Shown piece after piece: positions 42,920 to 54,228 of a DNA stretch of 64,000 nt; position 1 is the first letter of the stretch; each line of letters starts with the position of its first letter. Origin of the DNA: Earliella scabrosa (taxonomy: Eukaryota; Basidiomycota; Agaricomycetes; Polyporales; Polyporaceae); assembly GCA_022605405.1 (NCBI GenBank), contig JABYQQ010000009.1, forward strand, positions 372,001-436,000, read 5' to 3'. The position numbers and the translations under genes were made by a program. A model generated the notes under the pieces. The model was not told the origin of the DNA. It worked only from the letters and a program-made list of their open reading frames with translations, and searched no databases.

Positions 42920-45329
42920 ATGCGTTCTCTTGCACGATGGTCTTCGCTCGCCCCAAGGCTGCAACAGTTGTCCCCAATCCCCCGAATCCAACGTGCACCG
43001 CTGTCTTCCGACGAGAAACATCAGCCTAAAAGAGCTGAGTTCGACCCAACGAGCGCTCAACGTTTAATTCATGCTCTCCAATCTTTGAAACCCCCTACTT
43101 CTGGTGTGGACGCTGCGGACGAGAATGGTAGCGCAGTACGTCTCTTGACATAGTGGCACACAGGAACCACACTGACGCTCTCCAGAAAGATACTTCGGAC
43201 TCGGAATCTCACGCGCAGTCGAGATCACCGTCTACGTCAAGTGTAGTAGGCAAGCGGAAACGCTTCAAAACCATGGAGGGTGCGCATCCGTTTTTCGTAC
43301 TTCCGAGGACCCGGTGCTCATCACTGAGTGTGTATAAAGTGAAGAGCATGAAGCCCGCCGCGGCCGTCGCCTCCCTCGGGCGAAATATCTCTCATAACGA
43401 GGATGTAGTGGCGTCCGGGGTCATTCCAGATCGAGCTTTTAAACCCCTGCAAGGTATGCGCATCCGATGTGGTTGTTGCTCAGATCATCACATGGATATA
43501 GATGCGCGGAAATGGAGAAAGTCGCGTGTGCCTCGGTTAGAGCATGGACTGGAGACGGTGCTATCACGGTATGTCATTCCTCCCATCGGTGTTGAGGTAT
43601 ACACTGACAGGCTATCTCATACAGACAAGGCGTCCATTGGCTAAAGGACCCAGAGACCGATGAGTACAACTTCGACCGGTACCTGGAAGATATCCCGCAA
43701 GTGGCGGATTTCGCGTTTGACAGACTCGGCGACTTTGTACCGAGTTCAAAAGACCACGTACGCTCCAACCAGTCCAATGTTATCTTGTGTCTTACCCACA
43801 CTCAACAATCAGAAACTCATCGCTCTAGCTCAGAAGCTGAAGTGCAAATTCGCGGGCTCAACGTCATCCCTGACGGGGATCTTGACACAAATATATCTAC
43901 TTCTCTCAGAGGAGAAACATCTAAATATCTCTGGCCTCAGCGCGGAATTTGATGAAGCGGTCAGTACACTTGTACTATATATTCGATTGAGCCGTTAAGC
44001 CATGAGACAGCCACGATTCTTCACCCCGGGACAACGTATTCCAAGCTCTGTCATCTTGCAGTACCAGAATGGCGTCTATACCACGGATTACGACGGCGAA
44101 AGGGACTCTAGTAGCGAGGAAATTATCCTGCTGCCATTGGTGAGTAGTCTCTCAGCGAACATGGCCTGTAGTATTGACACCCGTTTTAGGGCCGATTATT
44201 AGAAAGATTCCTCACTATGCAGCCAGAGGTCTTCCGGACGTTCCTCAAATCACACCACGGCAACAACCATCCACGAATAGAGGATGTGCACCGATATGCG
44301 AAGGTGAAACCGTCCATTCCCCTTAACTGGGTGATATACTCATGCTCGCGCAGCACGGCCATTTCCTCATGCGATCGCAATTGGATTGTGTGCACGAGAG
44401 TCTACCGGGCACTGGCGTGTTCGATCTCAAGACTCGCGCAATCTCGCAAATCCGGCACGACGTCCACAACTACCTGGTACGCCCGCTTTCCAATCATCCC
44501 GTGCACGCGCCTCGCTGTCCTCCGGTGGGCTGACAACACCTTTTGACCACAGGCCTACATCGACGTCGCGCTCGACGCCCTCATCGGCCGGCGCGACAGC
44601 TTTGAGGAGGAGTACTACGACATGATCCGCTCCGCGTTCCTCGAGTACTCCTTCCAGGCCCGCATCGGCAACATGGACGGCATCATGGTCGCCTACCACA
44701 ACACCGCGCGCATCTTCGGCTTCCAGTACGTCTCCCTGCGCGAGATGGACCTCTGCCTCTTCGGCCACGAGGGCGCCGGCGAGCGCGTCTTCGAGCGCTG
44801 CGTGCACATCATGGAGCTCATGTACAAGCAGATCGCGGATTGCTACCCGGCACAGGTGCGTCCACCAGTTCCAGCCAGTTCCCCTCCGTCCCCCCCTGTC
44901 ATCTGTCAATCGAACGGCCCTGCTCAACGTGACGGTTCGCAGTCCGTCAAGTGCACGTTCGAGAAGCGCGGGCAGGTCCTCCGGGTGTGGGTCGAGCCGC
45001 TCGAGCACGACGATCCCAGCACGGACCCGCCCGTCACCGAGCTCACGCTCGCGATGAAAAACCTCCTGCACGGCAGGGTCATGCGAGGCCCGTACGCCGT
45101 CACTTCCGCCAAGACTCCCTGTACGTCTTCGTTCCACCCGAACAATGTCTCCTCGTTTGCTCATGATGCATGATGCGCCGCGCCTGCAGGGTCCATCATG
45201 TACCAGATCACGCGCAATTCGAAAGACCAGGCGGCGATTCGCGAGCGGCGCGAGGTTGCCTACAAACGGCAGATTTCGTTGGCGAAGTCCCTCCCCGAGG
45301 CTGACCCGACGGTGCAAGCGTCGACATAA
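42920..45329 (+). CDS. PET127: Pet127-type mitochondrial RNA-processing protein
   Basis: Ten exons: 42920-43135, 43186-43568, 43625-43757, 43813-43959, 44011-44139, 44190-44303, 44354-44476, 44553-44855, 44943-45120, 45190-45329; 621 residues. The N terminus (MRSLARWSSLAPRLQQL) is basic, amphipathic and acid-free, as in mitochondrial presequences. Conserved Pet127 motifs follow: GVHWLKDPETDEYNFDRYL, then SQLDCVHESLPGTGVFDLKT, RHDVHNYL and SFQARIGNMDGIMVAYHNT. Yeast Pet127 is membrane-associated in mitochondria and promotes 5' processing and stability control of mitochondrial RNAs. Intact. Confidence 0.9.
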
Positions 45330-45582
45330 GTTGCGAAGGCTGCATGTCATGTCGAGGCAATGTACACCGTTCATTCACACCACTACTCAGCATATCCACC
45401 ATACTAGAGACATCAATCCAGAACTATAGGAGCATTTATAATGTAAACTGTACAAGCGCATCGTATAAATTGGCTATGGGGTTAGTTGGCAGATGCGTGC
45501 TGCGCGATAACAATGGAGTAGGGTATTTGGTGTTCCAAGACAAAGCGGTGGCAGGAAGAGGGCTCGCCGGCCACGTATGTGC

Positions 45583-48050
45583 TCACTCCCCCGCGATCTT
45601 CTCGACTGGGGAGCTCGTCATCGGCGCGTCGCCTTCGACCTCGGTGTCGACATCGTCCTCAACGTCATCGGTGTGGCCATCGCTCCGGCGCTCGTCGTCC
45701 CGCGCGATCTCGCTCCGCATCTTCGCGACGTCCTGGTCGACCTTGGAGGCGACACGGTCGACGGCGGCCTGAGCGAGGGACACGCGGGCACGGTGCGCCT
45801 TGAGGTGCGCAGCGCGACGAGGGGGGCGCTTGAGCCGGCGACGGGCGACCATGACGGGTACGGAGCACTTCTGGATGAGGTAGTGGGAGGTCGAACCTAG
45901 CAGGATCCTACGATGACAAGAGAGTCAGTATTAATCCCACGGATACTAGAAAGAGAGTACCGCACCCCTTGAGATTGCCAAGACCTCGAGAGCCGACGAT
46001 GAGCATGACGGGTTCATAGTAGTCGACAATGTCTGTATGATCGTGCTTTGTTAGAACATTTCATGTAGGTGTATGCGCTCAACCGGCGTACCAAGGAGCA
46101 TATGCCTGCTGTTCTTAGCGTGCCAAGCCTGGCAGTGGACCGTCACGTTCAAACGTGTGCGCTGCAGCAGACTCGTTGCTTGGCGGACGAGGATATATGC
46201 CAAGGCTTGCCGCTGTGCAAACAGGATGTTCAGCCAAGGACTTCGGAGCATCAATCGAAGCACGTACCTCTTGCTGTGCCCGCAACTTGGTGGCACGGTC
46301 AGCAGGATTCGGGATCTGCGGGTCGACTGGGCAGATATAATAGGCTCAGCGGACCGCGCATACAAGCTTGTGATCTCCGCGACGTACCTTTGCCTTCGTT
46401 CTCCACCACTGTCACGATGATACTGTGTTCATGATCAGCATGTGCACCCCTGTACGGCATCGAACGTAATATAAGACGCACAGCTCGTCGCCATCCCGAA
46501 GCACAGTGCCGATCCCCCACTCCAGCGCATACCGACTCTCTTCACTCAGATCACTCGCGAGCACATACCGCTTGGCAGGCCGTCCGGTCTGCTCGTGGAT
46601 CTTCTCTGGGCTTCCATGCGTCACTGAGATGATGCAGCGGTCCCGCTGGAACGTGGGCCGCGAAGTGTTTAGCGGCATCGTGTCGTGCGGCTTGGTCGAC
46701 TTGCGGCGCCTGGGGTTGCGACCTTGGCCACCGTTCAGCGTGGACGGGAAGTATGGCTCAGGAGGCATGATGACATTGACGCCTTCTCCGAGATAGTCTG
46801 GGATGTCTTGCTCGGCAGTGTTCGCGGGGATGAGGGCGTTCGCCTCCGTGTTCTGCTCGGTGATGTCGTCGAACTGCTGCTCGCCCTCGCTCCAGGAATC
46901 CTCCGAGTCGCTGTCGTCGTCCATCTCCTCGCCGGACTCATCGTCGGACTGCGAAGAGAACGAGAAGGCGTTCCGGGGGCGAATACGGGACACCTCCGCA
47001 TCGGACTCGGCGTCGGACTGGGAGAGCGCGGCGACGGTGGGAGAGGGGTCGCGCGAACGCAGGCGGCGGAGACGGAAGGGCGACTGGCTGCGGGCACGCG
47101 ACTCGGACCTGTCACGATCTGTATGCGCACCGGCGTACGACGACGAACGCGTGGAGTCCTTCTCCTTGTCCTTCCTCTGGGACCGCCCTCTCTCCCCCTC
47201 GTCTCTGTCGCTGCTTCGCGTCAACGACAGGGACGACAGCATGGATCCCAGCGACATCTTGGAGAACGAGCCGCGCACGTCCGGAGACTTGGGGACCAGC
47301 GTGGCGGAGGTGGACTGGGTGGAGACGGAGGAGATGGTGCGTTCGAGTGCATTCTGTGTATGGGGTTCGTCTTGTGTCAGCTCCGTGGACGAATTCGAGC
47401 GCTTTTTAGCCGTGAGGGGCGTCCCTGGGCGGGGGGAGACGAGCGAGACGAGGGACTGGCCGGAGTTGCTTCTCTTGAACGGCAAGATGCCGCCCCCGGA
47501 GCCAGAGCCGCTCGGTTGGGGCGAGGTGGGGACGGTGTCGTACGTCTGCTCCTCGCCCTCGACGGTGGTGGGCAGGACAGGCTCCTTGGTGGAGATGCTG
47601 TACCGTCCGATCCAGCTGCGCCTGCGGTCCTTGCCCCGCTCGGCCATATTCACAAGTGGCGAGTGGCGTGCGGAAAGAGAGAGAGGTGGGGAAGATGTGT
47701 GGGTGGAAGAGAGCTCACCTCGGCCTTGCCAGGATCACCGTACGGGGACTGTGCAAGGACGAAGAGGTTAGCGTTGTGTGCAGAGCGGGGAAAGGGGTAT
47801 AAGAGCCTCCGAGTCTGGAGACTTTGGGCGAGGACGGACAGATGTCACGTAAAGCAGTGTTGCCAAGAGCGCGGTAACAAGCTTGGTGCCCCATCCTCGA
47901 GCAGAGAACACTCACAGTGTCCGCATCCAACCTTGAACTCTTCTGCTGCTGCGAAGCCAGCGCATGAGAACCACCGCGCAAATGTCTGATTCCAGGCACA
48001 GCAGTCACCTCTAGTCGCCCGGTCTTCGGGTCCTCTCGAAAGTACGACAT
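45583..48050 (-). CDS. Universal stress protein (UspA) domain protein with long disordered N terminus
   Basis: Eight exons: 48050-47916, 47748-47719, 47638-46482, 46422-46388, 46326-46268, 46212-46092, 46032-45966, 45907-45583; 642 residues. The first about 390 residues are low complexity, rich in Ser, Arg and acidic runs. The Usp fold follows: KRYVLASDLSEESRYALEWG, then LIIVTVVENEGK, LNVTVHCQAWHAKNSRHMLL, and the nucleotide-binding-type signature PVMLIVGSRGLG-----ILLGSTSHYLIQKCSVPVMV. A basic and then acidic tail ends the protein. Fungal members of this kind are poorly studied; ATP binding is expected from the G-2x-G-9x-G(S/T)-like motif. The exon 3 acceptor (GCCGAG) is weak; a start at the Met at 47647 is the alternative. 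Confidence 0.85.
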
Positions 48051-48436
48051 CGTGCGCAGAGCCGCCCGGGAGTGCAGAAAATTAGCTGGAGAAGCGCGAG
48101 ACGACACACAACAGCTCAGAGTGGAGCAGATGGGACAGAGCGAGATCCTCGAGCCATCGATAGCACACCCATTTTGCTTCCGTCCTGCGATCAACTGATG
48201 GCGGTCGCCCAGGCTCTCGGTCTCCCCACACAGGGGTGGTGGCGTATGATAAGTCCATCTCTGATTGTGCAGGGCTAGACTATGTACTCGATATGTTCAC
48301 AACATCCCGCGAACATGGAGACTTGCGCCAGTGCACTCCTCGGCGGGACCGACAATGCACACACCATGCACTTGGCGGAACCGACCACAATCCTCTGTGC
48401 ACGACGGCCACCAGCCTACGTCTCAGATGCCTTGCT
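48051..48436. other. Intergenic region upstream of the Usp gene
   Basis: 386 bp between the Usp start codon and the 3' end of the peptidase gene; no repeats or genes seen. Confidence 0.4.
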
Positions 48437-51400
48437 TTATGCCTGACTGCCAAACAGCTCCTTGATGAACGCATCTGCATTCGGTGGCCGGCCGAGGAAG
48501 TCCTGAGCACACAGAGTCTCATGTCAGTACGACTGGAACACGCGCTGTAAGCGCTCGTCAACGGACCTTCAAAGAATCAATCTCGTCCCTGCTGCCACCA
48601 GGCCCGAGAATCTTCTCGCGGTACAGCTTGCCCCGCGCGGGGTCAAGCGGGTCCTTCTTGAAGATCGTTGCGTACATGTCCGCCGCGAACACGAGCGAGT
48701 ACGTGTACCCGTAGTACCCAGCATCGTACCCGCTCGCGATGTGGTTGAAGCTGCCCTCGCCCGCACCCAGATTCTTGCCTTTGACGAGCGAGATCGACTC
48801 CCGCATGCTGTTCCAGAGTTCGGTGTAGTCAGCAGGATCTGTACAGATCACGCACAAGTCAGTGTCCGAGCTCAAGCGGTGTATCCGGCGGTGACATGAC
48901 CACCTACCCTGATCGGTGTGCACTTTGAGGTCAAAGTTCGCAAAGAACAGCTGCCGGAGATAGAACAGCCCGACGTTCACGTATCGACTGGAAGGCATCT
49001 GTCAGCGCAGTCCGAGATCTCGCAACGGGTAGCCGAACGCACCTCTTGATGATCTTCTCGATGAGGTCCGCGTCCAACGGCTTCTGCGTCTCGTAGTGGC
49101 TCGACATTAGCTCCAGCACTTTCGGCTCGAAGCACCAGTTCTCGAGCATCTGCGACGGGGCCTCGACGAAGTCGCCCGCGACGCTCGTCCCGTGGAAGCG
49201 CGAGAACTTCGTCCTGCTAAGCAGACCGTGGAAGACGTGGCCCATCTCGTGGAAAAACGTCACGACGTCGTCGTGCCTCATCAGCGCGGGCTTCGTCGGG
49301 GTCGGCTTGGCGAGGTTTGCCACCATCGCCGTCAGCGGGTAGCTACGCGAGCCGTCTGCCTTCTCGTACCCGGGCAGTAGCGGCCAGACGGCGGCATGAG
49401 AGTACTTGGACGCTACGTGATGTTTGAGCAAGTGACATAGACGGTGTGTCGCGGGACGTAATAGGACGTACCACGGGGGAAGAGATCAAGGTAACAGTAT
49501 CCGACAAAGCCCGACTCATCCTTGGCGTCCTTCTCCCAGACCGCGAACATTTGGACATCTAGAGCAGCACGAATCAGCCGACGCACATATGGACAAGAGA
49601 ACTGAACTGACCAGGGTGCCACGTCTCGCCCTTCACTTCGACGAACGTAACGCCAAGGAGGTTCTGGTAGATGTCGAGGATCGCTGGCACGACCTTTGAA
49701 ACCGGGAAATATTCCTTCACGAGCATATCGTCCAGGTTGAGGCTCCGCTCGATGAACTTTCTGTCGTAGTAACGGTAGTCCCACAGATAGAATTCGCCAT
49801 CAAAGGGCAGGCCTTTCTCGTCATGTTCCTCCTTCTTCAGCGCGAGAAGCGTCTCACGATCCTTCAGGCCAACGGGGCGAAGCTTTTGCTCGAGATCCGT
49901 CAAGAACTAAGTCATGACGGTCAGGAAAGATCTTCGGTTTCTGGAAGATACGGCCTAGAGTGACGTACCTCCTTGACACCCTTCGCGTTCTTGACCATCT
50001 TCACCTCGGTGATATAATCCGCCCAGGTAGGATAGCCCAAGAGCTTTGCGATCTGGCGACGCAGGTCAAGGAACTTGCTCATAATGGGCTTATTCACTGC
50101 CAAGCGGTTCTCAAACTTCTCATACGCGATACGCCGAGTGTCAGGGTTCTCCGCGGATTTGAACTAAGAGACCATATACGATGAGCACCAGACTGCAGGG
50201 ATTAAGGGTCCACATACGATTGGGAAGATGTTTGGCGTCTTGAACGTGATATCATACACTTCCTTGTCGCCCTCCACTCGTTTGGTGTAGCCAGAGATGA
50301 CATCTTCAGGGACGCCCTTCAGCTCCTCCAACGTGAACGTAACAACGCCCTAGGGGGGATGTTTCTCAATGGTTGTCAAGGCAAGAAGACGCTCGACATA
50401 CATCCTCTTCATTGAAGTTTTTCTGGAGGATGACTGATGAACACGCAGAAGTACGGTGACCGGCAAGTGCTTACGCTGAATTCAAGGCACGTCTGGGAAA
50501 GCTCCTTCTTCAAAGCCGTCAGCTTCTCCCGCTCTGCGTCTGGCAGAGCAAGACCGGCGCGCCTTCCATCCAGGAGCATCTTGTCCACTAGACGCTGCTC
50601 TTCCAGGGTCAGTTTCTTCCCAGAATCCTTGATGTTCTTCTCCGCTGCCTGTTTCGCGCGGAATACATCGATCCTCATCGACGCCTCGACGCCAAAGTCC
50701 CTGACAAGAACCTCAGCCTCATTGGAGGCATCACGGAGCTCCTTGGACGGCGAGACGTTCTGGTAGAACGAGAGGGGTTCGACGATGGAGTCCCCTTTGG
50801 CCTCGCCTTCCGCCAAGGCCAGCTGCATGCATCGGTTACTCCCCATAACATGCTAACGTCATTGGATGACTTCCCATAACGGTTTACGGCTCTACGGACG
50901 TCCGTAAATCTCTAAACTGGCCTGTTGGCCGAGATGCCGACGCCGATACAAGGTCCGCTGATGGGACAGAGCTCCGTAGACACTGCAAGCGCCCAAAATC
51001 TAGGAAGGGGGGTCGACCCCCCTTTCTAGATTTTGGGACGTCCGCAGATGCCTCGCTTACCTTCGCTTACCCTCGCATAACCTAGCGAACCTCAGGAAAG
51101 GAAGTCCCCATCATTACCAAGCACAGTCCCATCAAACCGCTGCCCTTTGGGGAGCTGACAATGCCTGACATAACGTCTCTCCGAGAATCAACCGACGCCC
51201 GAAGGTCCGGGGCTGTCGACGAATCGGTCAGGATCTCGGAAGGTGTTCAGGCTCCGCTAGGAATCTACGGCGTCCGTAGAGCCGCAGAACGTTATGGGAA
51301 GTCATCCATTGAAACAGGAGTAACTTACGAATACCTAGCAACATCCCCGCCAGGTGAGCAATGCATCCATCACCTCTCCGGGCTTGAACACGCCGGCTGG

Positions 51401-51792
51401 CAACGCACCGACTCAAACGTGCACTCCTCTGGCTTGAGCGCAGCGATCTTGTCCAGGCGAGCGCGCTCCTCGGCGATCGCCTCCTTGGTCAGCTTGAGGA
51501 CCTCCTCCGGCGTGTGCGTCCACTTTGGTGCTGCTTGAGGCGGATTCAGTGATGCCATTATTGAGTTAGCTGGAGAGAGCGAGAACAACCCTGAGAGAGT
51601 GGATTGCGATCGATAGAGCGAGAGGTGACCGAGTGCGGCATTCGACGAAGGCGTGACCTGGAACAGCCGCATGCCCGCGCCTGGGAGAGACGGACGAAGG
51701 GCGGCCAGCGCGCCAACGCCCGCTGCCAGTCCAAGCATAGGACGGCGGCGCAGAGCCGCGACCGCCACAGAGCAGGTCGCGCGAGGCTTCAT
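48437..51792 (-). CDS. M3-family metallopeptidase (thimet oligopeptidase/saccharolysin type)
   Basis: Eleven exons: 51792-51409, 50822-50475, 50422-50402, 50349-50218, 50163-49969, 49906-49612, 49558-49472, 49412-49043, 48987-48908, 48838-48567, 48502-48437; 749 residues. Zinc site FHEMGHVFHGLLS near residue 545 with the downstream GDFVEAPSQMLENW glutamate motif defines family M3; ASGYDAGYYGYTYSLVFAAD is the substrate-binding tyrosine loop typical of thimet-type enzymes. These cut short peptides in cytosol and mitochondria. The first 78 residues are rich in Arg, Ala and Ser without acidic residues, like a mitochondrial presequence, and an internal Met at 51558 (MASLNPPQ) would give a 671-residue cytosolic-size form. 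Intron 1 (586 nt) holds a 444-bp MITE; exon 3 is only 21 nt. Confidence 0.9.
50864..51307. mobile_element. MITE in intron 1 of the M3 peptidase gene
   Basis: Terminal inverted repeats starting GGATGACTTCCCATAACG (right arm the exact inverse over 18 bp, then similar over a further 25 bp) are flanked by ATT on both sides. A second, central palindrome CCCAAAATCTAGGAAGGGGG with its inverse occupies 50992-51037. No coding capacity. A 3-bp duplication would fit a PIF/Harbinger-type MITE. The host intron splice sites are outside it and intact. Confidence 0.8.
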
Positions 51793-52073
51793 GGTCGGAA
51801 AAGACAGCGAACGCGAGCTCGAGCGCGTCGTGTCCCGCGTCGCGCTCAGGGCGCTTCCGGACGTCTCGGACTTGATGGCGGCTTACATAAGCGAGATCAT
51901 AGATCTGAGAGGCGACTTTCGGTCCAATGAGTTGCATCTCCGTTCTCGCTCTCCTTGTCGTCGTCGCCGTCGTCGACTCGCCCTTGTCGTCGTTCTTCCT
52001 GCCCTCGCCCCCGCCGTCCTCGTCCTCGTCGTCCACTCCTTTTGTGAGCTTCTTTCCGCGACAAGCTCTCGTT
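51793..52073. promoter_or_regulatory. Bidirectional intergenic region M3 peptidase/MAPKK
   Basis: 281 bp between divergent start codons, with a pyrimidine-rich CTCGCCCCCGCCGTCCTCGT-type stretch before the MAPKK start. No TATA box recognised. Confidence 0.5.
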
Positions 52074-53608
52074 ATGGCTACCCCCGCCGGCGGTCCTGTG
52101 CGGAAGAAGCGCAACTTCAAGGCTCTCCAGCTCGACGTCTCTCAACCGCCCCCAGAGCCGCAGCCAGAACCCATCCGGGTCGCGCCCGTGCCTGCTGGCG
52201 GCGGTAAGAAACGGCCGCCGCCCATGCAGCTGAAGCCCAAGGTTGCTGCCAACCCACCCAGCGTCGACGCGGACAATAACCTCTTGACCGTAAATGGCTC
52301 GAGTTCGGCGCCACCTACTGGCTCTGCTTCGGCGCACCGGATGACCTACCACTCAACTCTGTCAACCACGCTCGCTAACCTGGAGCTCAACTCCGAGCAC
52401 AAGTATCATGACTTGCGGAACGAAGACCTCAAGGACCTGCGGGAGCTGGGACAGGGCAATGGAGGCAGTGTCAAGAAGGTTGAGCACCTTCCGACGGGAA
52501 CCATCATGGCGAAGAAGGTGCGCGCAGACCGTTCGTCGTGACGGGTGCACAGGATGAATGGACATATTGCATACAGATCGTGTTGATTGACGCGAAGCCC
52601 TCTGTGAGGAAACAAATCCTCCGTGAGCTGCAGATCATGCACGACTGTCATTCCGACTACATCATCTCCTTCTATGGCGCGTTCATTGCCGACCCCAACA
52701 TCTGCATCTGCATGGAGTTCATGGACAAGGGCTCTCTCGACGGCATCTACAAGAAGATCGGCCCCATTGATATCGATGTTGTGGGCAAGGTAGCGCTGGC
52801 TGTACTCGAGGGTCTCACGTACCTCTACGATGTCCACCGGATTATCCACCGAGGTACGTAAAATACTCCGTGCTGCATCCCGAGCCGACTTGACGCGTTC
52901 ACCAGATATCAAACCCTCAAATATCCTCTTCAACTCTCGAGGCCAGATCAAGATCTGTGACTTCGGTGTTTCTGGAGAGCTCATCAACTCCATTGCCGAC
53001 ACGTTCGTAGGAACGTCAACATATATGAGTGTGAGTGCTTGCCGATCAGGCCAACTTGGCGTCAGCATGGCTGACTGTGCACTCCGATCTCCAGCCAGAG
53101 CGTATACAGGGCGCACAATACACGGTCAAGTCAGACGTGTGGTCGCTTGGAATCTCCCTTATTGAGCTCGCACTTGGTCGGTTCCCGTTCGCGGAGTCGT
53201 CATCAGATGACTCCGACCTGTCCGACTTCGAGGGCACGCTCTCTCCGAGCCGTCCCCATCCCATTCTCTCGAAGGAGCAAAAGGACAAGAAGAAGAAGCG
53301 CAAGAGCAAGGGTGTCAGCTTGCAGGGAGGAGGCATGACCATGAGTATCCTCGAGCTCTTGCAGCACATCGTGAATGAGCCTGCTCCTCGATTGACGCCG
53401 GAAGGTCGCTTCCCCAAGATGGCGGAAGACTTCGTGGACAGTTGTCTGCTGAAGGACCCGGACGCTCGCAAGACCCCGAAGGACCTTCTCGTATGTAATC
53501 TGCCTGCTATGGCTCGGCGATTCTGACTGGTTGTTCCAGAAACACCCATGGATTGAATACTCGAGGACGGCGACGATCGACCTCGAGACATATGCGTCGA
53601 CGTTCTAG
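52074..53608 (+). CDS. MAP kinase kinase of the Ste7/Fuz7 type
   Basis: Exons 52074-52517, 52577-52853, 52906-53030, 53095-53490 and 53540-53608 encode 436 residues. Near the N terminus [13 protein letters not shown] fits a MAPK docking site (basic cluster followed by hydrophobic-x-hydrophobic). Kinase motifs: glycine loop [12 protein letters not shown], catalytic Lys in [34 protein letters not shown] with MEK-type activation-loop Ser and Thr, and YMSPERIQG. A charged insert (about residues 320-355) lies before the C-terminal lobe end, as in other MAPKKs. Sequence flavour ([35 protein letters not shown]) favours the pheromone/filamentation-pathway Ste7/Fuz7 class over Pbs2 or Mkk1; a tree would be needed to settle this. 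Confidence 0.9.
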
Positions 53609-54228
53609 TCGGCTCCGTCGCGAGCTTCACGCGCAGAACTGCCCACGATGTAGCCAGCGCGTGTGTAAAGATCACTTCGATGCTGTACGCCAACCAAATT
53701 CTCCGAGTCCGCAATCGTCGCAATCTGTACATATATACCCGTCTCACTACCCACCCCACCTTGACGCACGGCAGAGGGTGCGAGTCGCCGCCGTTGTTGT
53801 TTAACATATCCACGACGTTCGTTCATTGGCACGGTATACTCGAGTACTTCTTCGTTGACCCACAAGGCTGATGTACTATAGAAGCAATCACGATCCGCCT
53901 TCCTCACCTACACAGCAGGACGTAGGGCATCCGGATTGGCGTGCGAGGCATGCCAGAATGTACTTACTGTCCTACTTAGCTACTCGCTGGACGACATGGG
54001 TGAACCTAGTGACTCTGGGGCGTGTATGTATATAACTAACTTATTCGGAGGTTGAAGCTTGTTGCGACGCGTGGATAACGGAGTGAGTATTGTTACCCTC
54101 CCCTCCGTTGATCGTGATGGCGAAACGTCTCCTCATTGTCTACAGCAACAAGACGTAGAGCACATGTTCTCGTCGGAGTTCATGTCAAGCCCGAGCTCGT
54201 GGAATGCAATCCTCTCGATGATCCTCGA
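53609..54228. other. Convergent 3' intergenic region
   Basis: Separates the 3' ends of the MAPKK and RIO1 genes. No gene or repeat was recognised. Confidence 0.4.

Noticed and set aside
46685..47989. 434-codon plus-strand frame across the Usp gene
   Set aside because: Antisense shadow of the disordered Ser/Arg/acidic N-terminal region; the minus-strand model has consistent splice sites and a Usp domain.
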